Under the pieces are notes generated by a model. That model worked only from the letters and a program-made list of their open reading frames with translations. It ran no database searches and was not told the DNA's origin. The translations under genes were made by a program, and so were the position numbers. DNA of 64,000 nt from Pinisolibacter aquiterrae (GTDB taxonomy: Bacteria; Pseudomonadota; Alphaproteobacteria; Rhizobiales; Ancalomicrobiaceae). The first letter of the stretch is position 1, and each line of letters starts with the position of its first letter. Positions 56,806 through 64,000 of the stretch are shown here, in pieces. The stretch covers positions 248,001 to 312,000 of the forward strand of contig NZ_JAFNIH010000023.1 in NCBI RefSeq assembly GCF_019160155.1, read 5' to 3'.

Positions 56806-57893
56806 TCGGCCCCACTCTCGGTCGCTACTTCGCGAAACGGACCTTTCTGGCGGTGGCGTCGATCTTCGCGATCGCCTTCCTGATCGTGTTCCTGTTCGAC
56901 TTCCTCGACATGGTCCGCGCCAACATCGACCGGGCGACCTTTTCGTGGTCGACGGCGCTGGCGGCGTCGCTCTTCCGCATTCCCGCCTTCTCCGAGCAGG
57001 TGCTGCCCTTCGCCACGCTGTTCGGGGTGATGGCGGCGCTTCTGGCGCTGTCGCGCAAGCTCGAGCTGGTGGTGGCGCGGGCGGCCGGCATTTCGGTGTG
57101 GCAGTTCCTGGCGCCGCCGATCGCCGTGGCGCTGACGGTCGGGATCCTGTCGACGATCGCCTACAATCCGCTCGCCGCCCATCTCAAGGGCCGGTCGGAA
57201 GGTCTCCAGACCCAGCTCGCCGGCAACGCGCCGCGCCGCGCCGACGACACCATGCGCGAGGTCTGGCTGCGGCAGAACGGCGAGGACGGCGAATCGATCG
57301 TCCATGCCCGGCAGGCCACCGATCGCGGTCTGCACCTCTCCGGCGTCACCATGCACACGTTCGACGAACGCGGGCATTTCCACTCCCGCATCGAGGCGGC
57401 GACGGCCGATCACGAGCCCGGCCGGTGGCGACTCGCCGACGCCTGGGTCTTTCGCGCGGGCGAGGCGCCGGAGCATCACGACAACCTTCTGGTCGCGACC
57501 CGGCTGAAGGCCGAACAGATCGGCGAGAGCCTCACCGAGCCCGATACCGTGTCGTTCTGGGCGCTGCCCTCCTTCATCGAGACGGCGCGCGCGGCCGGTC
57601 TGCCGGCTTTCCAATTCGAACTTCAATATCAATTGCTTCTCGCGCGTCCGCTGCTCCTGGTGGCGATGGTTCTGATCGCCGCGACGGTTTCTCTGCGAGT
57701 GTTCCGCTTCGGCAACATCGGCAGCATGATTCTCGGTGGCGTCGCGGCCGGCTTCGTGCTTTATGTCGCCGGAGAGGTGGCCCGAGGGATGGGCGGAGCG
57801 GGTATCGTTCCGCCGCTGCTCGCCGCTTGGACGCCGGCCGTGGTCGCCTCCTCGATCGGATTCACGGTTCTGTTGCACCAGGAGGACGGCTAG
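56802..57893 (+). CDS. lptG: LPS export ABC transporter permease LptG
   Basis: 363 residues, same six-helix plus jellyroll layout as LptF. N-terminal [21 protein letters not shown], the [17 protein letters not shown] coupling helix between helices 2 and 3, and [19 protein letters not shown] near the C-terminus. GTG start at 56802-56804 overlaps lptF by 4 nt. lptD begins 2 nt after its stop, giving a compact operon for LPS transport. Confidence 0.93.
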   Translation: MIGPTLGRYFAKRTFLAVASIFAIAFLIVFLFDFLDMVRANIDRATFSWSTALAASLFRIPAFSEQVLPFATLFGVMAALLALSRKLELVVARAAGISVWQFLAPPIAVALTVGILSTIAYNPLAAHLKGRSEGLQTQLAGNAPRRADDTMREVWLRQNGEDGESIVHARQATDRGLHLSGVTMHTFDERGHFHSRIEAATADHEPGRWRLADAWVFRAGEAPEHHDNLLVATRLKAEQIGESLTEPDTVSFWALPSFIETARAAGLPAFQFELQYQLLLARPLLLVAMVLIAATVSLRVFRFGNIGSMILGGVAAGFVLYVAGEVARGMGGAGIVPPLLAAWTPAVVASSIGFTVLLHQEDG

Positions 57894-57895
57894 AC

Positions 57896-60415
57896 ATGAC
57901 CCGCACCGTCCTCGTGCGAAGACCCGAAATGGCTCGCGTGTCCGGCCGGCGCCGCCTCGCGGGGCTCGCCGCCGGCGTCTCCACCGCTCTTCTCGCGCTC
58001 TTCCTCGCGGTCCCTGCCGAGGCGGCCAAGGTCAAGTCGACCGGCACCGCCGCGCTCGCCGGCGGTCCGCGAACCACCACGCCGACGCTGCCGGCCGGCG
58101 ACCACATGGTCGTCGAGGCCGATCAGGTCGTCTACGACGATCGCGATTCCTCGGTGACCGCGACCGGCGCGGTGGCGATCTACTACAAGGGCAACGTGCT
58201 GACCGCGCGCAAGGTCACCTATCTGCGCGACACCCAGCGGGTGGTCGCCGAGGGCGACGCGCGGCTGGTCGACAAGGACGGCAACGTCCTGACCGCGACC
58301 AAGATGGACGTCACCCAAGGGTTCTCCGAAGGGTTCGTCGAGTCGCTGCGCATCGACACGATCGATCGCTCGCGCTTCGCCGCGGAGAGCGCGACGCGCA
58401 CCGGCGGCAACATCACGGTGTTCGAGAAGGGCGTCTATTCGGCCTGTCAGACCTGCGTCAACGAGCCGGCGAAACCCCCGTTCTGGCAGATCAAGGCGGC
58501 CAAGATCGTCCATGATCAGCAGGAAAAGACCGTCTATTACGAAGACGCCAAGCTCGAGATGCTGGGGACCCCGATCGCCTGGGTGCCGTTCTTCATGCAT
58601 CCCGACCCCTCCGAGCGGCGCAAGACCGGCTTCCTGCTGCCGCGCGTGATCAACTCCGGCTCGCTCGGCCTCGGCATCCAGGTGCCGTTCTACTGGGCGC
58701 CCGTGGCGAACTGGGACGCGACCCTGCAGCCGGTGGCGATGTCGCGCCAGGGCCTGCTCGCCGACGTCGAGGTGCGCCATCGCGTCGAAAGCGGCCTGAT
58801 CACGGCGCGCGGCTGGGCGATCTCGCAGCTCCATCCGGAAGCCTTCGTGGCGACCAGCGGCGATCGCCGCGTGCGCGGCGGCTTCAACACCACCGGCACC
58901 TTCACCCTCGGCGACCAGTGGTCGTGGGGCTGGGACGTGACCGAGGTCACCGATCGCCGCTTCCTCGACCAGTATCACCTCTCCACCTCCGATCAGGATC
59001 GCTCGGTCTCGACCGTGTTCCTGAAGGGCGAGGGGCTGAAGTCCTATTTCGAGGCGCGCGCCTACAAGTTCACGGTGCTGAACGACGACAACGGTCTCGA
59101 CCGGCTCAACAACCCGCTGCTGTTCGGCGCCGGCTCCGGCCTCCAGGACAAGCAGCCGGTCGTCCATCCGGTGATCGACTACGACAAGGTGCTCGAGCAG
59201 TCGGTGCTGGGCGGCGAGGTCTCCGGCCATCTCAACGTGACCAGCCTGTCGCGCACCCGGACCGACATCGACACGGCCGGCCGCGTCTACGGCATCGCCG
59301 GCACCTTCTCTCGGCTCTCCGGCATGGTCGGATGGCGGCGCCAGTTCATCGATCCGATCGGCCAAGTGTTCACGCCGTCGGCGAGCCTGCGCGGCGACGT
59401 CTTCTACACGCACTCCGAGGACCGTTCGCTGGTCGACTTCGTCCAGAACGGCACGCTCGGCCGCGTCACGCCGACGGTGGCGCTCGACTACGCCTATCCC
59501 TTCGTGATGGACAGCTCGATCGGCGCCCACACCTTCTCGCCGATGGCCAAGCTGGTGATCCGGCCGAGCGAGCAATGGGTCGGGCGCCTGCCAAACGAGG
59601 ACGCCCAGAGCGTCGTCTTCGACGACACGACCCTGTTCCGCACCGACAAGTTCTCCGGTTGGGACCGCGCCGAGGGCGGCACCCGCCTCAATCTCGGCGG
59701 GCGCTATTCGTTCCACGGGCCGTCGGGGGGATCGCTGTCGGCGCTGTTCGGCCGCTCCTACCTGCTGTCGGGCGTCAATTCCTTCGTCTATCCCGGCTAC
59801 GACGAGTTGCTGCGGCAGGCCCAACTGGGCAATCCGGTGCCGCTGTCGGCCTTCGGCTCCGGCCTCGAGACCAATGCCTCCGACTGGGTCGGCGGTCTGA
59901 CCATCGACAGTTCGATGGGCTTCCGGATGGGCGCTCAGGCGCGCTTCGCCGCCGACACGTGGCGGCTCGAGCGCTCCGACATCAAGGCGTCGGGCACCTC
60001 CGGGCCGCTGTCGGCCTCGGTCACCTGGGCCTACAAGCGCACGCCGGACGTGGTCTACGACCTGCTCACCCAATATGCGACGACCTACGGGGCGGCGGCG
60101 ACCGCCGTGCGCGACGCGCTCGAGCGCGAGCGCTCGGAGATCCAGACCGCGACCAATCTGCGTCTGTCGCCGACGTGGCGCCTCTTCGGCGGCGTCCGCT
60201 ACGACATGATCGACCATTTCGTGTCGGGCACCAACGCCGGCATCGGCTACGACAACGACAGCTTCTCGATCTCCGTCGCCTATGCCGAATCGACCTATTG
60301 GTCGCTCGACGGGGGCGTGAACAAGCAGATCCACGATCAGACCGTGTTCCTGCGGTTCGGCCTCAGGACCCTCGGCGACGGCAGCCTGTCGAACTCGCTC
60401 GCCTCCAGCAACTGA
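57896..60415 (+). CDS. lptD: LPS-assembly protein LptD
   Basis: Outer-membrane LPS translocon. 839 residues. Signal peptide about 1-43 (long, RRLAGLAAGVSTALLALFLAVPAEA). OstA/LptA-like periplasmic domain about 60-200 (DQVVYDDRDSSVTATGAVAIYYKG), then a large beta-barrel. Only two cysteines occur, C184 and C187 (SACQTC), unlike the four of E. coli LptD. Start ATG 57896, 2 nt after the lptG stop. LptE is not encoded nearby. Confidence 0.93.
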   Translation: MTRTVLVRRPEMARVSGRRRLAGLAAGVSTALLALFLAVPAEAAKVKSTGTAALAGGPRTTTPTLPAGDHMVVEADQVVYDDRDSSVTATGAVAIYYKGNVLTARKVTYLRDTQRVVAEGDARLVDKDGNVLTATKMDVTQGFSEGFVESLRIDTIDRSRFAAESATRTGGNITVFEKGVYSACQTCVNEPAKPPFWQIKAAKIVHDQQEKTVYYEDAKLEMLGTPIAWVPFFMHPDPSERRKTGFLLPRVINSGSLGLGIQVPFYWAPVANWDATLQPVAMSRQGLLADVEVRHRVESGLITARGWAISQLHPEAFVATSGDRRVRGGFNTTGTFTLGDQWSWGWDVTEVTDRRFLDQYHLSTSDQDRSVSTVFLKGEGLKSYFEARAYKFTVLNDDNGLDRLNNPLLFGAGSGLQDKQPVVHPVIDYDKVLEQSVLGGEVSGHLNVTSLSRTRTDIDTAGRVYGIAGTFSRLSGMVGWRRQFIDPIGQVFTPSASLRGDVFYTHSEDRSLVDFVQNGTLGRVTPTVALDYAYPFVMDSSIGAHTFSPMAKLVIRPSEQWVGRLPNEDAQSVVFDDTTLFRTDKFSGWDRAEGGTRLNLGGRYSFHGPSGGSLSALFGRSYLLSGVNSFVYPGYDELLRQAQLGNPVPLSAFGSGLETNASDWVGGLTIDSSMGFRMGAQARFAADTWRLERSDIKASGTSGPLSASVTWAYKRTPDVVYDLLTQYATTYGAAATAVRDALERERSEIQTATNLRLSPTWRLFGGVRYDMIDHFVSGTNAGIGYDNDSFSISVAYAESTYWSLDGGVNKQIHDQTVFLRFGLRTLGDGSLSNSLASSN

Positions 60416-60538
60416 GGCGAAAGCGGCAGAACATCACGATTCCGCCACTTCGGCCTTGCAGGAAGAGCCCTCGACGCGCGAGAGTCTCGTCTTCGCCGGC
60501 GGCCGCGAGGAGACGCGGGCCGCGCCACCAGTTCAGGG

Positions 60539-61504
60539 ATGATTGCCACGATGTCGATGTCACCGCGCCTCACCGCAGCCCTCGCCGTGTTCGCCTGCGC
60601 CGTCTGGTTCGGCTTCGCCGCGATCGCTCCGGCATCGGCGGCGTCGAAGATCCGGGTGGTCGTCAACGGCGAGCCGATCACCACCAACGAGATCGCCGAG
60701 CGGGCGCGGCTGTTGCGCCTGACCAGCCGGACCAGCGCCGCCTCGGTCGAGCGCGCCGCCACCGAGGAGCTGATCGAGGAAAAGCTGAAGCTCCAGGAGG
60801 CCAAACGCGTCGGCATCAAGGCCAGCGACGGGCAGGTCGACGCCGCCTTCGCCTCGATCGCCGGCCGCCTCAAGATCTCGCCGGCGACGCTCGCCCAGGG
60901 CCTGTCGCAGCAGGGTATCTCGCCGAAGAACCTCAAGGAGCGTCTGCGCGTCCAGATCATCTGGCAGCAGCTGGTGGTGGGGCGCTTCCAGCGCACCGTG
61001 TCGATCTCGGATTCGCAGATCGTCGACGCCCTCGCCAAGAAGACCGACGCCGGCAAGGCGGCGGCGAAGGGCGACGGCAAGACCGTCGAATATTCGCTGA
61101 AGCAGGTCGTGCTCGTGATCCCCAAGGCGGGCGGCAGCGAGAGCGCCCGCATGCGCGAGGCGGAGGGCCTGCGCAGCCGCATCACCTCCTGCGATCAGCT
61201 GGTCGAGGCGGTGAAGCCGATGAACGAAGCCCTGGTCAAGAACCTCGGCAAGCGCACCGAGGACGAGCTGCCCGAGCAGTTCCGCGGCCTGCTCGGCGGC
61301 GTCGAGGTCGGCCGGCTCGCCAAGCCGATGCGCACGCCGATCGGCGTGGAGATGATCGCCGTCTGCGGCAAGCGCGATCTCAGCGGCGACTTCGAGGTCC
61401 GCTCCAAGGTCGAGGACGAGCTGCGCACCCAGGAGGGCGAGGTCTTCGCCCGGCGCTACATCAACGATCTGCGCCGCATCGCCGTCATCGACTATCGCCG
61501 TTGA
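60539..61504 (+). CDS. surA: SurA-like periplasmic chaperone / peptidyl-prolyl isomerase
   Basis: 321 residues. Signal peptide about 1-35 ending ASA-AS. The SurA N-terminal chaperone domain ([24 protein letters not shown] and [18 protein letters not shown]) is well matched; a parvulin-like region follows (about 175-285), shorter and less conserved than in E. coli, so isomerase activity is uncertain. Folds outer-membrane proteins, including probably the upstream LptD. ATG 60539 chosen; ATGs at 60551 and 60557 also possible. Confidence 0.88.
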   Translation: MIATMSMSPRLTAALAVFACAVWFGFAAIAPASAASKIRVVVNGEPITTNEIAERARLLRLTSRTSAASVERAATEELIEEKLKLQEAKRVGIKASDGQVDAAFASIAGRLKISPATLAQGLSQQGISPKNLKERLRVQIIWQQLVVGRFQRTVSISDSQIVDALAKKTDAGKAAAKGDGKTVEYSLKQVVLVIPKAGGSESARMREAEGLRSRITSCDQLVEAVKPMNEALVKNLGKRTEDELPEQFRGLLGGVEVGRLAKPMRTPIGVEMIAVCGKRDLSGDFEVRSKVEDELRTQEGEVFARRYINDLRRIAVIDYRR

Positions 61505-61515
61505 GGCCCGCCGCC

Positions 61516-62553
61516 GTGCCGTCGTCCACGCCCCGCAGCGCCCCCCTCCCCCTCGCGCTGACCTGCGGCGAGCCGGCCGGAATCGGGCCCGACGTGACGC
61601 TCGCCGCATGGCTCCGGCGCCACGCCGACGCCCTGCCGCCGTTCTACGCGATCGGCGCGGTCGAGCTCTATCGCCGCCGCGCGACCCGGCTCGGGCTCGA
61701 GGTTCCGATCGTCGCCGTCGCTCCGGGCGAGGCGCTGGAGGTCTTCGACCGCGCGCTGCCGGTGGTCGATCTCGGTCTGCCGACGGTCGGCGAACCGGGC
61801 CGGCTCGATCCGATCGACGCGGCCGTGGTGATCGCGGCGATCGAACGGGCGGTCGACGACGTCGCGGCCGGACGGGCGCGGGCGATCGTCACCAATCCCT
61901 TGCACAAACACGCGCTCTACGCGGTCGGCTTCGCCCATCCCGGCCATACCGAATTCCTCGGCGCCCTCGCCGCCTCGATCGCCCCGCCGCCGGACGGCGT
62001 CGCGTGGCGGGCGGTGATGATGCTGGCGGGGCCGGATCTGCGCACCGTGCCGGTCACCGTCCACGTCGCGCTCGCCGAGGCGGCACGGACCCTCGACGCC
62101 GAGACGATCGTCGCCACCGGCCGCATCGTCGCCGCCGATCTCCGCCGGCGCTTCGGCCTTCCGGCGCCGCGTCTGGCGATCGCCGGGCTCAATCCCCATG
62201 CCGGCGAGGACGGGGCGATGGGCCGCGAGGACATCGAGGTGATCCGCCCGGCGGTCGAGCGCCTGCGCGCCGAGGGCATCGACGCGCGCGGGCCGCTGCC
62301 GGCCGACACGATGTTCCATGCCCGGGCGCGCGCGACCTACGACGCGGCACTGTGCATGTATCACGATCAGGCGCTGATCCCGGTCAAGACGATCGCCTTC
62401 GACGAGACCGTCAACGTCACGCTGGGGCTTCCCTTCGTGCGGACGTCGCCCGACCACGGCACGGCGCTCGACATCGCCGGTTCGGGCAAGGCGCTGCCGG
62501 AGAGCCTGATCGCGGCGATCCGGCTGGCGGCGTCGATGAGCGAGGCGGCGTGA
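61516..62553 (+). CDS. pdxA: 4-hydroxythreonine-4-phosphate dehydrogenase
   Basis: NAD-dependent oxidation of 4-phosphohydroxy-threonine in vitamin B6 synthesis, supplying the PdxJ substrate. 345 residues. Family blocks: [13 protein letters not shown] at the start, TNPLHKHAL and [11 protein letters not shown] with metal-type histidines (H141/H144), [13 protein letters not shown], and [11 protein letters not shown]. No ATG is near: GTG 61516 is my choice, with TTG 61501 (overlapping the surA stop) as alternative. Stop overlaps rsmA. Confidence 0.92.
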   Translation: MPSSTPRSAPLPLALTCGEPAGIGPDVTLAAWLRRHADALPPFYAIGAVELYRRRATRLGLEVPIVAVAPGEALEVFDRALPVVDLGLPTVGEPGRLDPIDAAVVIAAIERAVDDVAAGRARAIVTNPLHKHALYAVGFAHPGHTEFLGALAASIAPPPDGVAWRAVMMLAGPDLRTVPVTVHVALAEAARTLDAETIVATGRIVAADLRRRFGLPAPRLAIAGLNPHAGEDGAMGREDIEVIRPAVERLRAEGIDARGPLPADTMFHARARATYDAALCMYHDQALIPVKTIAFDETVNVTLGLPFVRTSPDHGTALDIAGSGKALPESLIAAIRLAASMSEAA

Positions 62554-63422
62554 TGGCGCAGATCGACGATCTGCCGCCGCTGCGGGACGTCATCGCGCGG
62601 CACGAGCTCTCGGCGCTGAAGTCGCTCGGGCAGAACTTCCTGCTCGACCTCAACCTCACCGCCCGCATCGCGCGGGCCGGCGGGCCGCTCGCCGACACGC
62701 TGATCGTCGAGGTCGGTCCCGGTCCCGGCGGGCTGACGCGGGCGCTGCTCGCGGAAGGCGCGGGCAAGGTGGTGGCGATCGAGCGCGACCGGCGCTGTCT
62801 CGCCGCGCTCGCCGAGATCGCCGCGCATTATCCCGGCCGGCTCGAGGTGATCGAGGGCGACGCGCTCGAGGTCGACATCGGCCGCATCGTCGCCGAACAG
62901 GGCGGCGGCAAACAGGCGCGTCTGGTCGCCAATCTGCCCTACAACGTGGCGACGCCGCTGCTCGTCGGCTGGCTGCGCGCCGAGCCGTGGCCGGCGTGGT
63001 GGGCGTCGGCGACGTTGATGTTCCAGCGCGAGGTCGCCGAACGGATCGTGGCGACGCCCGACGACGATCACTACGGCCGCCTCGGGGTTCTCGCCGGCTG
63101 GCGGACCGAGGCGCGGATCCTGTTCGATCTCGCGCCCTCGGCCTTCACGCCGCCGCCGAAGGTCACCTCCTCGGTGGTGCGGCTGATCCCGCGCGAGACG
63201 CCGCTCGCGGTCGATCCGGACGTCTTGGAGCGGGTGGTGGCGGCGGCCTTCGGGCAGCGCCGCAAGATGCTCCGGCAGTCGCTGAAGGGGCTCGGGATCG
63301 ATCCGGCGACCCTGCTCGCGGCCGCCGGGATCGAGCCGACCCGACGGGCGGAGGAGATCGACGTCGCCGGGTTCGTGCGATTGGCGAATGCGCTCGTCGC
63401 GGGGAAGACGAAAGCGCCGTGA
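62553..63422 (+). CDS. rsmA: 16S rRNA dimethyladenosine transferase
   Basis: Dimethylates two adjacent adenines near the 3' end of 16S rRNA (KsgA). 289 residues. SAM motif [15 protein letters not shown] (about 50-64), the catalytic NLPYN at about 129, and the C-terminal [14 protein letters not shown] segment. ATG 62553 overlaps the pdxA stop by one base (TGATG). The operon lptF-G-D-surA-pdxA-rsmA ends here. Confidence 0.95.
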   Translation: MAQIDDLPPLRDVIARHELSALKSLGQNFLLDLNLTARIARAGGPLADTLIVEVGPGPGGLTRALLAEGAGKVVAIERDRRCLAALAEIAAHYPGRLEVIEGDALEVDIGRIVAEQGGGKQARLVANLPYNVATPLLVGWLRAEPWPAWWASATLMFQREVAERIVATPDDDHYGRLGVLAGWRTEARILFDLAPSAFTPPPKVTSSVVRLIPRETPLAVDPDVLERVVAAAFGQRRKMLRQSLKGLGIDPATLLAAAGIEPTRRAEEIDVAGFVRLANALVAGKTKAP

Positions 63423-63432
63423 GGTGGAGTGT

Positions 63433-63460
63433 GGCGGATTGCGGCTTCGCCCGATCCGCC
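63433..63460. repeat. REP-like palindrome between rsmA and gmk
   Basis: GGCGGAT (63433-63439) pairs with ATCCGCC (63454-63460), with GCGGCTTCGC between. Flanked by CCTACGGGG on the right. The same kind of palindrome (GTAGGGCGGAT...ATCCGCC) is widespread in proteobacterial genomes as a dispersed repeat, from general knowledge. It could terminate both convergent genes. Confidence 0.55.
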
Positions 63461-63468
63461 CTACGGGG

Positions 63469-64000
63469 TCACCCCTCCGCCAGCAATCCCTCGACGAAAC
63501 CTTCCAGCCCGGTCTGGCGGAAGCGCTTCAGGCGTTCGGTGCGCAGGATCGCCTTGACGTCGTCATAGGCGCGCGTGAGGTCCTCGTTGACGATGACGTA
63601 ATCGAAGCGGCGCCATTCGGCGATCTCGACCTTGGCGTTGTCGAGCCGCTTGGCGATCACCTCTTCGCTGTCCTCGGCGCGGCGATGGAGTCGGGCCGCC
63701 AGCTCCTTCATCGACGGCGGCAGGATGAAGATCGCCACCACGTCCTCGGGCAGCTTCTCCTTGACCTGGACCGTGCCCTGCCAATCGATGTCGAAGAGGA
63801 TGTCGCGACCGGCGCTGAAGGCCTGCTCGACCGCCTCGCGCGGGGTGCCGTAGAAATTGCCGTGCACCTCGGCCCATTCCAGCAGCTCGCCGTGATCGCG
63901 CAGCGCCTGGAATCGGTTCCTCGAGATGAAGTGGTAATGGACCCCGTCGATCTCCGAGGAGCGCTTGGCGCGGGTCGTCACCGAGACGGACAGCGCGATC
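63469..64000 (-). CDS. gmk: Guanylate kinase, C-terminal part (N-terminus off the window)
   Basis: Phosphorylates GMP to GDP. About 177 residues are present; the frame continues beyond position 64000 (residues [11 protein letters not shown] just inside the edge), so the P-loop and true start are outside. GMP-binding segments [19 protein letters not shown], then [16 protein letters not shown] and the [10 protein letters not shown] block confirm the family. An internal ATG at 63979-63981 is not the start. Confidence 0.94.
   Translation of the reverse strand, partial: IALSVSVTTRAKRSSEIDGVHYHFISRNRFQALRDHGELLEWAEVHGNFYGTPREAVEQAFSAGRDILFDIDWQGTVQVKEKLPEDVVAIFILPPSMKELAARLHRRAEDSEEVIAKRLDNAKVEIAEWRRFDYVIVNEDLTRAYDDVKAILRTERLKRFRQTGLEGFVEGLLAEG

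Noticed and set aside
58918-61515. Long upstream extension of the pdxA frame
   Set aside because: It overlaps lptD and surA in a different frame; conserved PdxA sequence begins just after GTG 61516.

Overview
The window is a compact, very GC-rich chromosomal segment of an alphaproteobacterium, most likely in the order Hyphomicrobiales (Rhizobiales). The evidence is two porins of the Rhizobiales Omp2b-like family, the gene order rel-pyrE-pdxJ-acpS-lepB-rnc-era-recO, the neighbourhood dapA-smpB with rpoZ and a NYN-domain gene, an lptF-lptG-lptD-surA-pdxA-rsmA run, and an aspartate/glutamate leucyltransferase (Bpt). I see no tRNA or rRNA genes, insertion sequences, prophage or CRISPR array. Most of the window is core genome.

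Layout. 1-3.5 kb: 5' part of hemB, a small lipoprotein, threonine ammonia-lyase and a ketoacyl-ACP synthase. 3.7-7.4 kb: a valine-catabolism operon (isobutyryl-CoA dehydrogenase, 3-hydroxyisobutyryl-CoA hydrolase, an uncharacterised four-helix membrane protein, 3-hydroxyisobutyrate dehydrogenase). 7.6-9.7 kb: an RDD membrane protein, Bpt and an unknown protein. 9.9-14.3 kb: a leaderless peptidoglycan-binding-domain protein, parC and a split ThrE-type exporter. 14.5-18.6 kb: a YidE/AspT-type transporter behind a foldable leader, and a GGDEF-EAL protein. 18.6-26.1 kb: recO, era, rnc, lepB, acpS, pdxJ, pyrE and rel, all on the minus strand. 26.3-32 kb: rpoZ, NYN protein, uracil-DNA glycosylase, YciI-like protein, GST, LysR regulator, smpB and dapA.

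32-38 kb: soluble lytic transglycosylase, an alpha/beta hydrolase, and an envelope operon of a BON/OmpA protein, a 38-residue membrane microprotein and a membrane-anchored helix-hairpin-helix protein. 38-41 kb: two related porins, each with a strong terminator. 41.7-47.2 kb: mtnA coupled to a glutaminase, galE, a possible small protein and an ABC-F ATPase. 47.2-53.1 kb: a 27-bp tandem repeat, a secreted heme-binding-type protein, a glycosyltransferase, a TetR regulator, an uncharacterised AAA ATPase and a CaCA antiporter. 53.3-64 kb: holC, pepA, lptF, lptG, lptD, surA, pdxA, rsmA and most of gmk.

Functional links: outer-membrane biogenesis is strongly represented (LptD/F/G, SurA, porins, OmpA protein, lytic transglycosylase). 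Many start and stop codons overlap (GTGA, ATGA, TGATG), showing tight translational coupling. The least understood parts are the OmpA/microprotein/HhH operon, the AAA ATPase, the membrane protein inside the valine operon, and several structured intergenic elements. I found no obviously new defence or biosynthetic system.
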